From the NCBI GenBank assembly GCA_029834535.1, contig JAQMWT010000344.1, positions 676,549 through 740,548 of the forward strand: a stretch of DNA of 64,000 nt. The letters are read 5' to 3'. Of this stretch, positions 38,976 to 49,100 are shown piece by piece (within the stretch, counting starts at the first letter, position 1; each line of letters starts with the position of its first letter). The notes beneath the pieces are model-generated. The model saw only the letters and a program-made list of their open reading frames with translations, had not been told where the DNA came from and searched no databases. The translations under genes were made by a program, and so were the position numbers. The DNA is from Chrysophaeum taylorii. Lineage: Eukaryota > Sar > Pelagophyceae > Pelagomonadales > Pelagomonadaceae.

Positions 38976-41228
38976 CATGACCAAAACCAGCAATGAAGTC
39001 GCTGCTGGCTACAATATCTAGCCGTTCGACAAACCCCTCAAGGGATCCTCAATACCGAGTTCCCCGCGAGTTTGAAGCCCTTGCATTTCTGCGCTTAGTC
39101 GATCTGGTTACGGCCAATTCAGGCTGCTCCGGTCCACCCCCTCGCCAAAGCGCGGTGTGATTAGGTCGCTCACCCCTTTCTCGTGTATTCCTGTCCTGAG
39201 TGCTGTCTCCTAGAAATCCGCACATTGTTCCTAAACGGAGAGTGAACCAATGTCCTTGCAATCCTGCAAACTGGATTGTCGAAACACTGCGGAATTTGAA
39301 GCGACGCTCTCCTCTCCGCTTTTATACAGCAGTGGATGCCGGTCGACGACTGAGGACTTTGATATACAGTCTTTGGGCGTATGGACGTGCCGGTGTCGGA
39401 ATGAACATGTACCTGCCGACCCACAAGCTGGGAAAGGCATCATTATTGGCACCGTGATTTCAACACCAACAGTTTCAACACCAACAGAAGCATGTGCGGG
39501 AGTTAGGTGTTTAGACAGTTGGGGGCCGCATCGAGCGAGGCGGATGTCCATTTACTATTTGCCTGCAGAGACGATCATCGTGAGTAAGACAGACTTTCTG
39601 GAAGCAGCAAAGAGATGATTGAATCCGCATGCGAATGGAAGTTGGCGAGGGTAGTGTCGCGGTGATGCAAGCACTTGAGGCGGTGAATTATGAATTCGAG
39701 CGTTGGTTGGCTCGTTGTCGCGAGCGAGGCAAAAGGGGATGCAGGGTACTGCCAGTCGCGACGAGGCCGTCGACCGTGGTGCGATTGAACGTCCAGCCAT
39801 GCAGGAAGAAGGGTCGACGAGTGTCTCAAGTGCGACTGTGTCCTCGAAGATAATCGTTATCGTGAAGATAGGCCCAACGTCGGGATAGCTACTACAGCAA
39901 TGCCTCTGGTCCAATTCCACAGAGAGCTCTAGGAAAAAGATAATCGACATGTTGAGGATGGCGCCCTTAGCAGCAGAGAGTAGGGTTTCCCTCGAACATT
40001 GTGACGATGAGATCGCAGCGCTGTGGCAAAAAGTCGTCGAGAAAGTGCAGGCGAGGCACGCAAATTGAGCGATGGTAGCAGCCTGCTGTCTTAGAAGCGC
40101 AACGTTAGCGGTAAGGTCGCCCCACATGATAACTCCTTCCGGTTGCGAGAGGTACATCGTCGCGAAGTGCAAGAGCAGCCGGACGAGACTGGCGGGGGAT
40201 TTTTTGAGACACGCAGGCTGCAGCACGATAAAACGCGTCAATATATACTAGACGTTTTTTTCTCGATCGTGTGGTATGTGATGTTCAAGGAGAAAGACGC
40301 GACCACTTTCCGGGCGACTTGCGCAACGCTATTTCGCTCGCAACTTCGAGCCTTTGGCGCGTCGAGAGACTCATTTCTTAAAACAGACGTGGACGCGGAC
40401 GAAGATCTTTCCGCACGTCTTGTTCGACAGATCGGGATCCAATTCCTCGACAGGTCGGGATCCAATTGGACTCCTGCGCGCGGTCCGAGAACGAAGTTGC
40501 ACCATTTCGCGCTCAAAGCCTGGGAATCTGCCTTCTCGAAGCGGCGGGAATCCTTTGCCAACTTCGCCAAACGGTTGAGCTTCGGGGCTCGCTCAACCAA
40601 CTGTCAACGTGCGCGAACCAAGACTCTCAGCTCTTACACGTCGTGTTCCGTCGCCAAGCGCGGCCCGCACACGAGTCGCGTTCCGACCAACTGAGAGGAG
40701 CCTTGGTTGCGTTGAGCTCGTCGATGGATTGCTTCACCTTCGAAGCATCGCAGTCGTGCTGCTTCTAACTCGCGGCAACTTGGCGCTCGTCCCGGACCCG
40801 GAGTCCCTCCTCCCGGCGTGCGGCATCCCGAAACCTCTTCCTCGTACTTCTGCTCGGCCTCAAGGAGGCGCATCGTACGTTACTTGCTCGGCCTCAAGGG
40901 GCCCTGCCTCGGCCTTAGCCAACTCCGTCTCGGCATCGAGAGCCTCGGCGAGGGCCAGGTTCCGCACGCGCTCGGCTGTGGCAGCGCGCCATTCTTGCGC
41001 CGCCTTGGCTCTCTTGAGCTGCTGGATCTACTTTTTAGACCCACTTCCGCCTCCAAGCACTCGAAGGCAGGTCCATCATGTGTGCACCAAAACCCTCAAG
41101 CCACCACTGCGAGGGTAAAAGTATGACTCGCCACACGGACGACGTTATCAGAGAGTTTTTGAAATCAAAACCCCTCTCCCATCGTTGCAGTGGCGCGTGA
41201 TGGGTTGTCGGTTGGTGTGAATCCGAGG
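38976..41228. other. Gene-poor spacer, no supported gene
   Basis: 2.25 kb of mid-GC sequence. Frames of up to 228 codons (39555-40241, minus) and 183 codons (40143-40694, plus) occur but have no domain and no typical composition. A direct repeat TTTCAACACCAACAG is seen twice near 39458-39488. On the minus strand, about 41040-40640 contains coiled-coil-like scraps (QQLKRAKAAQEWRAATAERV) in broken frames, perhaps a relic gene. Confidence 0.45.
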
Positions 41229-42392
41229 ATGGGCGTCAAGGGTCCATTTTGGGTGCAGCTCAAGTCTTGCGCGCGGAGCGTCTCGGCGGAGTCTATCGAG
41301 GGTAAGCGGCTGGCGATCGACATGTCGGCGTGGCTGGTCGAGGCGGAGTCGAGCAAGGGTCTTGGCGTGGCGCACGCTCATCCGCACCTGTTTCTGGTGT
41401 TTAGTCGGGTGGTGAAGCTGCTCAAGCTCAAGTGTCGTCCGATCGGGGTGTTCGAGGGCAAGGCGCACCCCCAAAAGAAGCGCAAGGGTCGCAAGCTGCT
41501 GGACGAAAAGGGGGAGGCTGCGCGGCAGCTCCTCGAGGCGCTGGGCGTGCCTTGCGTGCACGCGCCGGAAGAGGCCGAGGCGACGGCCGCCGCCCTGACG
41601 GCCAAGGGTCTGGCAGACGGCGTCATCTCGGAGGACTCGGATGCGCTGCTGTACGGGGCAACGGCCGTCTATCGCGGGCTCGGGGGCTCGCGAGAATCGG
41701 TTGTCATCGACGCGTCGCAGCACGAGGTTTTTGGGCTCGGCGGCTCTATCCAACATAGCCTCGTGGCGTGCGCCCTGCTCGTCGGGACTGACATCATTCA
41801 CAACTCGCCGCCTGGGATCGGCGTAGACAAGGCATTTACGTTTCTCAAGCATTGTGCGTTTCGCGGCCAGAGCGCGCTCGACGTAATCGTCGAGTGGCGG
41901 GACGATCGGCCCGACGTGAAGAAGCTCAAAAACACGTTCTTGACCGGCGCATCGAGCGAGACCGCGAAGATTTCTACGGCGATCTGGCGCCACTGCAAGC
42001 AGGGCACGTTCCCCGACGACAAGATCGTCGCGACGTTTCTCGACCACGACGCCAAAATCCCCCCCGAGGCCAAGAAGCTCGAGTGGCGCCAGCCCTCGGC
42101 AAAGGCGCTCTATTTCGTCAACGCGCTCCACTGCGTCTACGGCCACACCCTCGAAACATCCGGCAAGAAAATCGAGGATATCCTCGCATCTTCGCGCGTG
42201 CTGGTCAACGACGACGACGAAAATAGCGAGGCAGGCGGCTCGCCGCTGCCACCACCGAGTGGTCCAGCTCAGCCGCTGGTCAGAGTATACCGCGGCGAGG
42301 CACACGAGGAACCTTTCTACATTGTGCCGCCCAGTCTCCTCGCGGCGGAAGCGACGACCCCCACATCCTCGGCGTTTTTATGCGCATCATAG
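41229..42392 (+). CDS. XPG/FEN1-superfamily nuclease, GEN1/Yen1-like (387 aa)
   Basis: The open frame starts at GTG 41190, but the family always starts MG(I/V), and ATG 41229 gives MGVKGPFW; this start is chosen. Motifs: GKRLAIDMSAWLVEAE (N-domain metal Asp), GVFEGKAHPQKKRKG (here EG as in GEN proteins rather than DG as in FEN1), the I-domain APEEAEATAAALTAKG, then ISEDSDALLYGA with the acidic metal ligands, and the helix-two-turn-helix part GTDIIHNSPPGIG. Members cut branched DNA: FEN1 flaps, XPG bubbles, GEN1 Holliday junctions. The EG variant and short C-terminus favour a GEN-like resolvase, but subfamily assignment by eye is uncertain. Its stop is 36 bp from the convergent stop of the FKBP-TPR gene. 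Intronless. Confidence 0.8.
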   Translation: MGVKGPFWVQLKSCARSVSAESIEGKRLAIDMSAWLVEAESSKGLGVAHAHPHLFLVFSRVVKLLKLKCRPIGVFEGKAHPQKKRKGRKLLDEKGEAARQLLEALGVPCVHAPEEAEATAAALTAKGLADGVISEDSDALLYGATAVYRGLGGSRESVVIDASQHEVFGLGGSIQHSLVACALLVGTDIIHNSPPGIGVDKAFTFLKHCAFRGQSALDVIVEWRDDRPDVKKLKNTFLTGASSETAKISTAIWRHCKQGTFPDDKIVATFLDHDAKIPPEAKKLEWRQPSAKALYFVNALHCVYGHTLETSGKKIEDILASSRVLVNDDDENSEAGGSPLPPPSGPAQPLVRVYRGEAHEEPFYIVPPSLLAAEATTPTSSAFLCAS

Positions 42393-42428
42393 CCGGGAGT
42401 TTATTATTAAGACAAAAGCGCGCCGCCG

Positions 42429-43445
42429 CTACTGGACCGAGCAGCGGCGGGGTTGCGCATCGTCCTGCGGGGGGGAAGAAGAAGGAGGTACCGCCGCGGC
42501 GTCGGCGGGTGGCGGGTCCTGCACCGAGAAAAGCTCCTTGCTCATTTTGGCGCTCATTTTGGCCTTGCGCTCCTTATACTTGCGCTTGTGTTCTCTGAGC
42601 GTGTCGTAAAGATCGCGAAATTCTTTTGAATTTGGCCACTTGTCGAGGGCGATGGTGAGGGCGGCGTGTGCCTCCTGCCACTTGCTGAGGTGGAGGGCGA
42701 CCTGGGTGGCGCGGTAGAGGGCTTTTTTGTTGGCAGGGGCGACGGTGAGGACGTCGCAGACGGCGCGCTCGGCCTTGAGCCACTCGTCGAGCTTGATAAG
42801 CGCGAAGACGACGTTGTTGCCGCAGTCGACGTAGATCGTCTCGGCCTCGTGGCGGTCGTCGGTGCCCTCGTCGAAATTCCAGACGTTGAGGCCCTTGAGA
42901 ATTTCCTGATAATTTGAAGCCGCCTTCTTCCAATTCTCGTGGTGAAAGTGTTCGTTCCCGAGGACCTTCTTGTTGCGCGCGTCGACGAGCTGGTCCTGCG
43001 GCGTCATGGCGTCGTCGGCCTCCTTGTACCACAGCCGGTGCGCCTCGATCCGCCACTCGATGTCGGCGTCGGGCGGTACCGCGAGCGTGCCCTCGTCGTC
43101 CGAGGCCGGTCGGCCAGTCTCCCCCCACGCGAAACGCGACGACGCGCGCACGATGCACTTGGTCCCGTTCTGCAGCTGCCTCAACCCGAGCTCGAGGCCC
43201 GGCGGCGCGTCGCCGTCCCCAACGCGCAGCATCTTCCGATTCCCGCGCTCGAACACGGTGCCGTCGGCCGCCAACACCCCCTCCCACGACGCGATTACGG
43301 CCTGCTTGTATTCTGCCTGCGGCCCGCTCCCCGCCACGATCTCCTTGTACTTGACGCCCTCCATCAGCGTCCGGAACCCCTCCGCGTCCACCTCACCCTC
43401 CGTCACGTCCTCGACGACAGGCTCCTCGCCGCTGCTGCTCATCAT
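42429..43445 (-). CDS. FKBP-type immunophilin with TPR repeats and C-terminal CaaX box (338 aa)
   Basis: The frame opens at TTG 43472; the first ATG is 43445 (MMSSSGEEP). Residues ~30-150 are an FKBP domain (YKQAVIASWEGVLAADGTVF, GLELGLRQLQNGTKCIV, FAWGETGRPA, VPPDADIEWRIEAH), with several active-site aromatics missing, so isomerase activity may be low as in FKBP38/42. Three TPR units follow (KVLGNEHFHHENWKKAASNY; DCGNNVVFALIKLDEWLKA; KALYRATQVALHLSKWQEA), which normally dock Hsp90. The protein ends RRCSVQ: a CaaX box with terminal Gln, the type favoured by farnesyltransferase. FKBP38/42 relatives are instead held to membranes by a transmembrane tail, so prenylation could replace it. It is divergent with the COMM-domain gene: only 40 bp between start codons. 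Confidence 0.88.
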   Translation of the reverse strand: MMSSSGEEPVVEDVTEGEVDAEGFRTLMEGVKYKEIVAGSGPQAEYKQAVIASWEGVLAADGTVFERGNRKMLRVGDGDAPPGLELGLRQLQNGTKCIVRASSRFAWGETGRPASDDEGTLAVPPDADIEWRIEAHRLWYKEADDAMTPQDQLVDARNKKVLGNEHFHHENWKKAASNYQEILKGLNVWNFDEGTDDRHEAETIYVDCGNNVVFALIKLDEWLKAERAVCDVLTVAPANKKALYRATQVALHLSKWQEAHAALTIALDKWPNSKEFRDLYDTLREHKRKYKERKAKMSAKMSKELFSVQDPPPADAAAVPPSSSPPQDDAQPRRCSVQ

Positions 43446-43485
43446 TCTCAGGGTAAGAGTTGTGGTAAGCAAACAAGCTCTTCAC
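43446..43485. promoter_or_regulatory. 40-bp divergent intergenic segment (FKBP-TPR / COMMD)
   Basis: Only 40 bp lie between the two start codons, so the promoters must overlap the neighbouring transcription units, or both genes initiate in a shared core. If each leader is more than a few tens of bases, the mRNAs overlap antisense. Confidence 0.5.
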
Positions 43486-43956
43486 ATGGGCGACCGCGCG
43501 GGCCTCGCCGCCGCCGCGCGGCAGTCGTTCGAGGCGCACAAGTACGAGCAGGCTTTGCAATCGCTCGCCGCACTCAAGGACACCGAGGCCTCGCCCGAGG
43601 ACCTCAAGTGGGTCGACGACAACATCGCCGAGGTCAAGCGTGCTGCTGCGTCGTCCGCCGCGCCCCGGACGCCGCGCGGCGTCTTCCCGCGGATCGCCGG
43701 CGTCAAGTGGCGGGTCGACGTCGCCATCTCGACCTCCCACCTCGAACGCGTCATGCGACCGAGCGTTATGATGGAACTCACGCTCAGCGACTCGCGGGTT
43801 CGGACCTTTGAGGTGCGCTCGGCTCTGACTCTCGCCTCACGCACCGCGCAGATGAATCTCGAGCAATTCCACAAACTCCGTTACAGCGTCGCACGCGTCC
43901 TGCGCAACATGCAGGAGATCGAGCGCAATCCCATCATGCGCCTCTGCGACTCCTAG
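43486..43956 (+). CDS. COMM domain-containing protein (156 aa)
   Basis: The frame is open from 42970, but that part is antisense to the FKBP gene. The ATG at 43486 (MGDRAGLAAAARQSF) starts the part with its own coding character. The C-terminal ~80 residues are a COMM domain: VKWRVDVAISTSHLERVMRP, then MELTLSDSRVRTFEV and the hallmark end MNLEQFHKLRYSVARVLRNM. COMMD proteins form the decameric core of the Commander complex, which with Retriever recycles membrane cargo from endosomes. Presence here implies a Commander-type pathway. Which of the ten COMMD paralogues it is cannot be decided; the FHKLRY ending is most like COMMD5. It is head-to-head with the FKBP-TPR gene. Confidence 0.8.
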   Translation: MGDRAGLAAAARQSFEAHKYEQALQSLAALKDTEASPEDLKWVDDNIAEVKRAAASSAAPRTPRGVFPRIAGVKWRVDVAISTSHLERVMRPSVMMELTLSDSRVRTFEVRSALTLASRTAQMNLEQFHKLRYSVARVLRNMQEIERNPIMRLCDS

Positions 43957-44510
43957 TCGGTCACAGAGGAGGCTCGAGCGCAAAGGCTTCTCGAGCAGGC
44001 AGCGTGTGGGCTTGTTGTTGATTGTTGTCGATACGGAGGAGGTACGACCATCAGGCTTTTCTCGCGGCGGGAAAAAAACAAAAAATAATAATAATAGGAA
44101 GAAAAACTGATGCCGCGGTACAACGAGCTTACGAACGCCTCCTTGGCCGATGAGACGTGGTGGCGCCAACTCGAGAACCGCGTTGGCGCGAGATTTTAGA
44201 CGGCGCCCAAGGACCTGACTCGAGCTCTCTTGTGCGCCGGGCGGTGATCGCGCCGTGTTGAGGGTCGGCACCAAGGACCGTCAAGCCCCTTCGTCGCATT
44301 CACTTCTCATTCATTTACAGAGTACGCGTGGGGGGTTTAATAATAAACAAGCAACTTTGAATAACCCGGTCAACGACGACGAATCCCCCCCTCCGCAGTC
44401 GACATTGAAAAACCCGCGCGTCAACCGGCGCGTTTGGACCATAAAACTTTGACATCCGTGCGGAGAACAGCGCGCTGCGTCTCTCTTGGCCTCTTGAAAT
44501 ATTAATTGCG
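43957..44510. other. Spacer without a supported gene
   Basis: 0.55 kb between the COMMD stop and the RCC2-like start. It contains an AATAATAATAATA run near 44085-44096 and little else. Short minus-strand frames are not supported. Confidence 0.6.
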
Positions 44511-46082
44511 ATGGACCTGTCGTCGACATTTTCGTCGCTGGTGGACGGCGAGGCTACGAGCGGCGAGAAGAAGGAGGAGGAGTCGATAGCCAAGGTGATC
44601 ACTGTGGACGCCGCCACAGGGGGCGAGGCTTCGTCGCCGTCGCCGTCGCACGTGGTGGTGATGTGCGGGTCGACCGACTGGGCGAGCGCCGTCAAGGGCG
44701 CGGCGGGTAAGATGAAACAGAAGGCGACCGGGGCAAAGGGGGAGGAGTTCAACGCGCCGACGCGGGTCGGCGGGCCGCTGGCCAAGCAGCGCGTCAAGTG
44801 CCTCGGGGTGGGGCCGTGCGCGGGCCACTGCGCGGCGTTGACGGCCGACGGCAAGGTGTTTATGTGGGGGCTGAATGCGAACGGTCAGCTCGGGTTGGGC
44901 CCGGGCGCGGCGTCGGTCGTGCCCGGGCCGACGCTAGCGCCGCTGTGGAATAGCGCGGCCGAAGGCGGCGCGCCGATTAAGTGTGCCGTCGGCAAGAACC
45001 ACACGCTCGTGTGCTACCAAGGCGGCGAGGTCGCGAGCGCGGGGTGCGGGTCGCGCGGAGCGTTGGGGTACGGTGAGCGCAAGGGCGACCTCGTCGAGAC
45101 GAGTCCCAAGCCGACGATCGTCGGGGGTCTCTCGAAACACGCGATCGTCGACTGCGCGGCGGGAGCCGATTTTTCGCTGTGCGTCGACGACGGGGGGTCG
45201 CTGTACTCGTTTGGGTGGACCGAGTTTGGCAAGCTCGGCCAGGGCTCGGACGGGTGCTACAACACGAAAGATTCGTCCATCAAACTGACGTACACAGCCG
45301 CGGGCTCGCCCTCGCGCGTGCGCGTCGCGGCGGCCGACGACGGCGACGACAAGGGTGGGCGCAAGGTGGTCCAGGTGTCTGCGGGGAAGAACCATGCGGC
45401 CTGCGTGTGCTCCGACGGCGTCGCGTTCACGTGGGGGGACGGAGCCTACGGCAAGCTCGGGCATCGGGCGCAGGAGCAGCTCACGACGCCGACGGCGATC
45501 GAGGGCGCGCGCTTTGGCGTGGTGCTGTGCGGCGACAACTCGACGTGCGGACTCGGGTGGCCCGAGTACCGGGGGCGGGCCTTCGCCAAGCCCCCGGGCT
45601 CGGACGGCCTATTGTACGTCTGGGGCGTGCTCAAGGGAACGCACGGCGAAGGCGCGACGAGGCCTCAGGTCGAGTACGATCTCCAGGGCTGGAACATCAA
45701 GCCGCCGAACCTAGCGATGGGGGCCTCGCACGTCGCGCTCGCCGCCGACGACGCGGCCGTCGCGTGGGCCCAGATGCCCGTGGCCTACGGCCAGCTGGGC
45801 TACGGTCCCAAGGGCCCCAAGTCCTCGCACAAGCCCAAGAAGGTCGACGCGCTCGAGGGCGCGACCTGCGCCCAGGTCGTCGCTGCCGCGGGAGCGACGC
45901 ACTACCTCGCTGCGACCTCGGATGTCGTGCAGAAGCTTCCCGTCTGGACGCCGCCAGACAAGCACGACGACGAGGACGAGGGTGATGATGATGATGAGGC
46001 GCCCTCCGGCGGCGCCTCGAAGCGGAAAAAGCCCGCCGCTAAGAAGAAGGCCCCTGCCAAGAAATCGAAGCGGGGCTCCTAG
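44511..46082 (+). CDS. RCC2/TD-60-like RCC1-repeat protein (523 aa)
   Basis: Starts at the ATG at 44511. After a disordered start, seven RCC1-type blades can be followed: GHCAALTADGKVFMWGLNAN; VGKNHTLVCYQGGEV; GADFSLCVDDGGSLYSFGWT; GKNHAACVCSDGVAFTWGDG; GLLYVWGVLK; AVAWAQMPVAYGQLGYGPKG; and THYLAAT. The order and the odd blades (STDWASA at the start, DLQGWNIKPPNLAMG, and KSSHKPKKVDALEGATCAQV) match RCC2 rather than RCC1. RCC2 is a chromosomal-passenger-associated protein that binds small GTPases (Rac1, RalA) and centromeres. The C-terminus has an acidic run then a Lys-rich nuclear-localisation tail (KKPAAKKKAPAKKSKRGS). Intronless. Confidence 0.85.
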   Translation: MDLSSTFSSLVDGEATSGEKKEEESIAKVITVDAATGGEASSPSPSHVVVMCGSTDWASAVKGAAGKMKQKATGAKGEEFNAPTRVGGPLAKQRVKCLGVGPCAGHCAALTADGKVFMWGLNANGQLGLGPGAASVVPGPTLAPLWNSAAEGGAPIKCAVGKNHTLVCYQGGEVASAGCGSRGALGYGERKGDLVETSPKPTIVGGLSKHAIVDCAAGADFSLCVDDGGSLYSFGWTEFGKLGQGSDGCYNTKDSSIKLTYTAAGSPSRVRVAAADDGDDKGGRKVVQVSAGKNHAACVCSDGVAFTWGDGAYGKLGHRAQEQLTTPTAIEGARFGVVLCGDNSTCGLGWPEYRGRAFAKPPGSDGLLYVWGVLKGTHGEGATRPQVEYDLQGWNIKPPNLAMGASHVALAADDAAVAWAQMPVAYGQLGYGPKGPKSSHKPKKVDALEGATCAQVVAAAGATHYLAATSDVVQKLPVWTPPDKHDDEDEGDDDDEAPSGGASKRKKPAAKKKAPAKKSKRGS

Positions 46083-46192
46083 CCATCTCCGTGGAGGCAG
46101 GCAGGCAGGCAGCTTTTTTTTCTTCTTCACCGCCACCCCATAAGAATATCTGCTACTACGATCCACGATTTGTCCGTTGGAAGGGGGTCGCG

Positions 46193-49100
46193 ATGGCCGA
46201 CGATGAGACAACAAGAAGAACCGGCTTCCTGGAAGAAGAAGAAGAAGAAGAGTGGAAAATCTTGCGGTCCGGGATGGTGCTGAAGCAGGGGTTTTCGGCG
46301 CCGGCGGTGTGGAAGAGCCGATTCGCCGTGCTGCGCGCCAGGCAGGAAGTGGTAGAGGATACGAATCCGTTCCGCGCGTCGACTTATCGGCTCGTCGCTG
46401 CGGAGCTGTTGCTGTTCACGGACGCCGAATGTCGCGGACCGGCGCGGCGCGAGCTCAAGCTCGAGGGGAAGACGGTGCGCGAGTTCGCGCGCGACGAGGT
46501 GACGCGATTTGGCGGCGGCGGAATCGTCGTCGAGGGCGACGACGACGACGGCGGCGGCAGCAGGGCGTGGTTCATGCGCGCGCTGACCGAGGCCGAGGCC
46601 GAGGTGTGGCGGTCCGCGATCCGCGAGGCGGCGGGTCCGCGCGAGGTCCCCCGTCGACGGTACGGAACGGCAGCGAGCGTCGCGGCGTGCGCCGCGGCCG
46701 CGGCCGTCTCGGCGGGCGCGACGGCGTTGACGGTCGCGGGCGTCGCCACGGGCGTCGGCGCCGCCGCCGCCGCGGGCACGGCCCTGGTGGTACGGCGGCG
46801 GCGGCGCTCGGCGAAAGGTGGCGTGACCTTCACCCCCCCAATCCGCCGCGAGCCCGAGACGACGGACGACGAAACGGACGACCCGACCAGGTACGGCCGC
46901 GCGAGAGTCGAGGTGTCTCGCGCGCGCGTCGTACGGAGCGGCGGCGCCGACGACGCGCTGCCGCCGACGTTGAAGGTGGAGGGCGACTACTCGACCGAGA
47001 CGATGCTCGAGTCGACGTTGGTGGTCGTCGCGCGCTGCGGCGATCAGGTTGCCGCGTCGAGGCCGATCGTCCGCGCCTCGGACCTCGACCGCGTTTGCCT
47101 CGAGGCTCGGTTTCGCATCGCCTCGGCGCGGACGGTCCTGCGCCTCGAGCTCCGCGCGCTCCCGCCCTCCACAGAACACAACGCTGCCTCGGGGACCCTC
47201 CTGGCGGCGCGGGCAGTCACTGTCTTCGAGCTCCTCGAGCGCGACGCCGAGATCGACGTCCGGAACGTTCGGAAACAGGTCCGGGCGCTCCGCCGCCTTT
47301 TGATCGGTGGTGTCACCCCCGTGCCGCCCGATAACGACGACGACGACAAAGAAGAAGACTCCTCGAGCGAGGACGAACCGCTTCGGCACGCGCGGTTCCG
47401 CGCTCGGCCCGTCGAGAACGACGACCGCGCGGCGTGGTACCCTCTCGCGCGGTCGGCGGCAATGGCGAAAAAACACGAAGCCAAGGAGAAGAAGGCCGAG
47501 GCGGTCCCGACCCTCGACGACCTCACGCCCGTCGACGAGGCCGAGTCGGGCCTTTTCGTCGAGGGCGCCTGCGACGACGCGAGCGGCGTCAAAGCGGGCA
47601 CCGTCGGCGCGCTCGTCGAGGCGCGCGTCGAACTCGAGCGAGGAGCTTTCTACGACGCGCTCCGCCGAGATCGCGCCGAGGTCGACCGCCCGCCGCGCGA
47701 CGCTGCCCCCGACCCCAGGGCCATCCTCGAGCTCCTCCGCCGCGGCATGGTCGTCGTCGCCTGGGCCACCGGCCTCTCCAAAAAGTGCGACGCGCTTTTG
47801 AGGTGGGACGATTGGCGCCAGTCGCTCGCCGCCGCGCTCGTCTCTGCCCTTTTCGTCGTTCTGTGGGCTCGAGATCACTGCTTCGCGCTTCCCCCCGCGG
47901 CCTCCCTCGTCGGCTTGCTCGCGATGGGCTGGTCGCGCCTCAACGGCGACTGGCTCGCGCGGCGCGTCGCGGTCCTCAAGGATCCGAAAAGCAGCAACGA
48001 CGACGACCTCGACGCCGCGGTCGTCGCGTCCTACAAAGACGACGGCCACGGCCGCCGCAAATGGCGCCTCCTGCGCCCGCGCGACGTGGCCACCCTTCGA
48101 GTCTCGATCCCCCGCCTCGACCTCGTCGATGCGAACGGTCTTTCGGAGCCCCTCGTCGTCCTCAAGTTCGTCCCGGGCGCCGCGCGCGCCGCGCTCGACG
48201 CGCGCCAAATCGCCGCCTCGTGCCTCGTTTCCGCCGCGTACTCCCTCGACTACGACCAACCGCCCGAGACACGCCGCGCGGCCCGCCGCGTCCGCGCGGC
48301 CTGCCGCGACGCCCTCGACGCACTCACCCGCCTTCTTCACCAGGGCGACGACAACGACGACGACGACGATCCGCCCCCCGGCCTCGCCGCGCCCCTCCGC
48401 GCCTTCAAGATCGGCCGCGCGACCTTCGTTCGCTGCGGCGGCTCGACCTACGCCCCCAAGGTGAAGCTCGCGGAAGATGCCCCGCCCCCCGACGACGACG
48501 ACGACGCGCCGGGCCGCCTCGCGACCTCCGCGCCCGCGCGCGTCGGCCTCGGCTCGCGCGCCCAGTACGAGGCCGAGAGGCTCTTGCGCTGGACCTCGCA
48601 GCTCGTCGGGACCTCCGCCAACCACGACGACGACGACCCCGGCATGCGCTCTTCGTCCCACACCCCGGCCGCCACCGCCAAGTACCACGAGCGCATTCGC
48701 GCGGGCCTCCGCGACCCGCGCCGCTCGGCCTCGGCGACCCGCGCCGACCCGACTTCTTGGACCGTCCCGGTGCTGCGCGAACTCGAACGCGACGGCGGCG
48801 GAAACGCCTACACGGCCGCCATCCCGATGTCGTGGTCCCGGGCGCGCGGCCATCTCCGGATCGAGGTCTACGACGCCAGGTCCCGCTACGAGAAAGACCG
48901 CTCCTCCTCCATCGCGCGCCGCCCCGCGACGACGACCTGTCGCGCCGCCGTCGTCGCCACCGCCTTTGCCGATCGCGCCTCGCCCTACTACTGCGCGCCG
49001 GCGGTCGCGGCGGACGGGGCTTCGCCGCCCCCGGTGGTTGTTGTTCAAGGAAGGAACTCCGACTTTGAAGACGCCGACGACGACAAGGAGGACCTAGACG

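Noticed and set aside
39555-40241. 228-codon minus-strand frame
   Set aside because: No recognisable domain and Cys/Ser/Thr-rich random composition unlike neighbouring genes.
42970-43485. In-frame extension of the COMMD protein
   Set aside because: This part is antisense to the FKBP domain and has no match to COMMD proteins; the ATG at 43486 gives the usual COMMD length.
46127-49048. 973-codon open frame antisense to the PH-domain protein gene
   Set aside because: Gly/Arg/Val-rich translation without domains; a GC-driven shadow. The sense frame has a PH domain and membrane hairpins.
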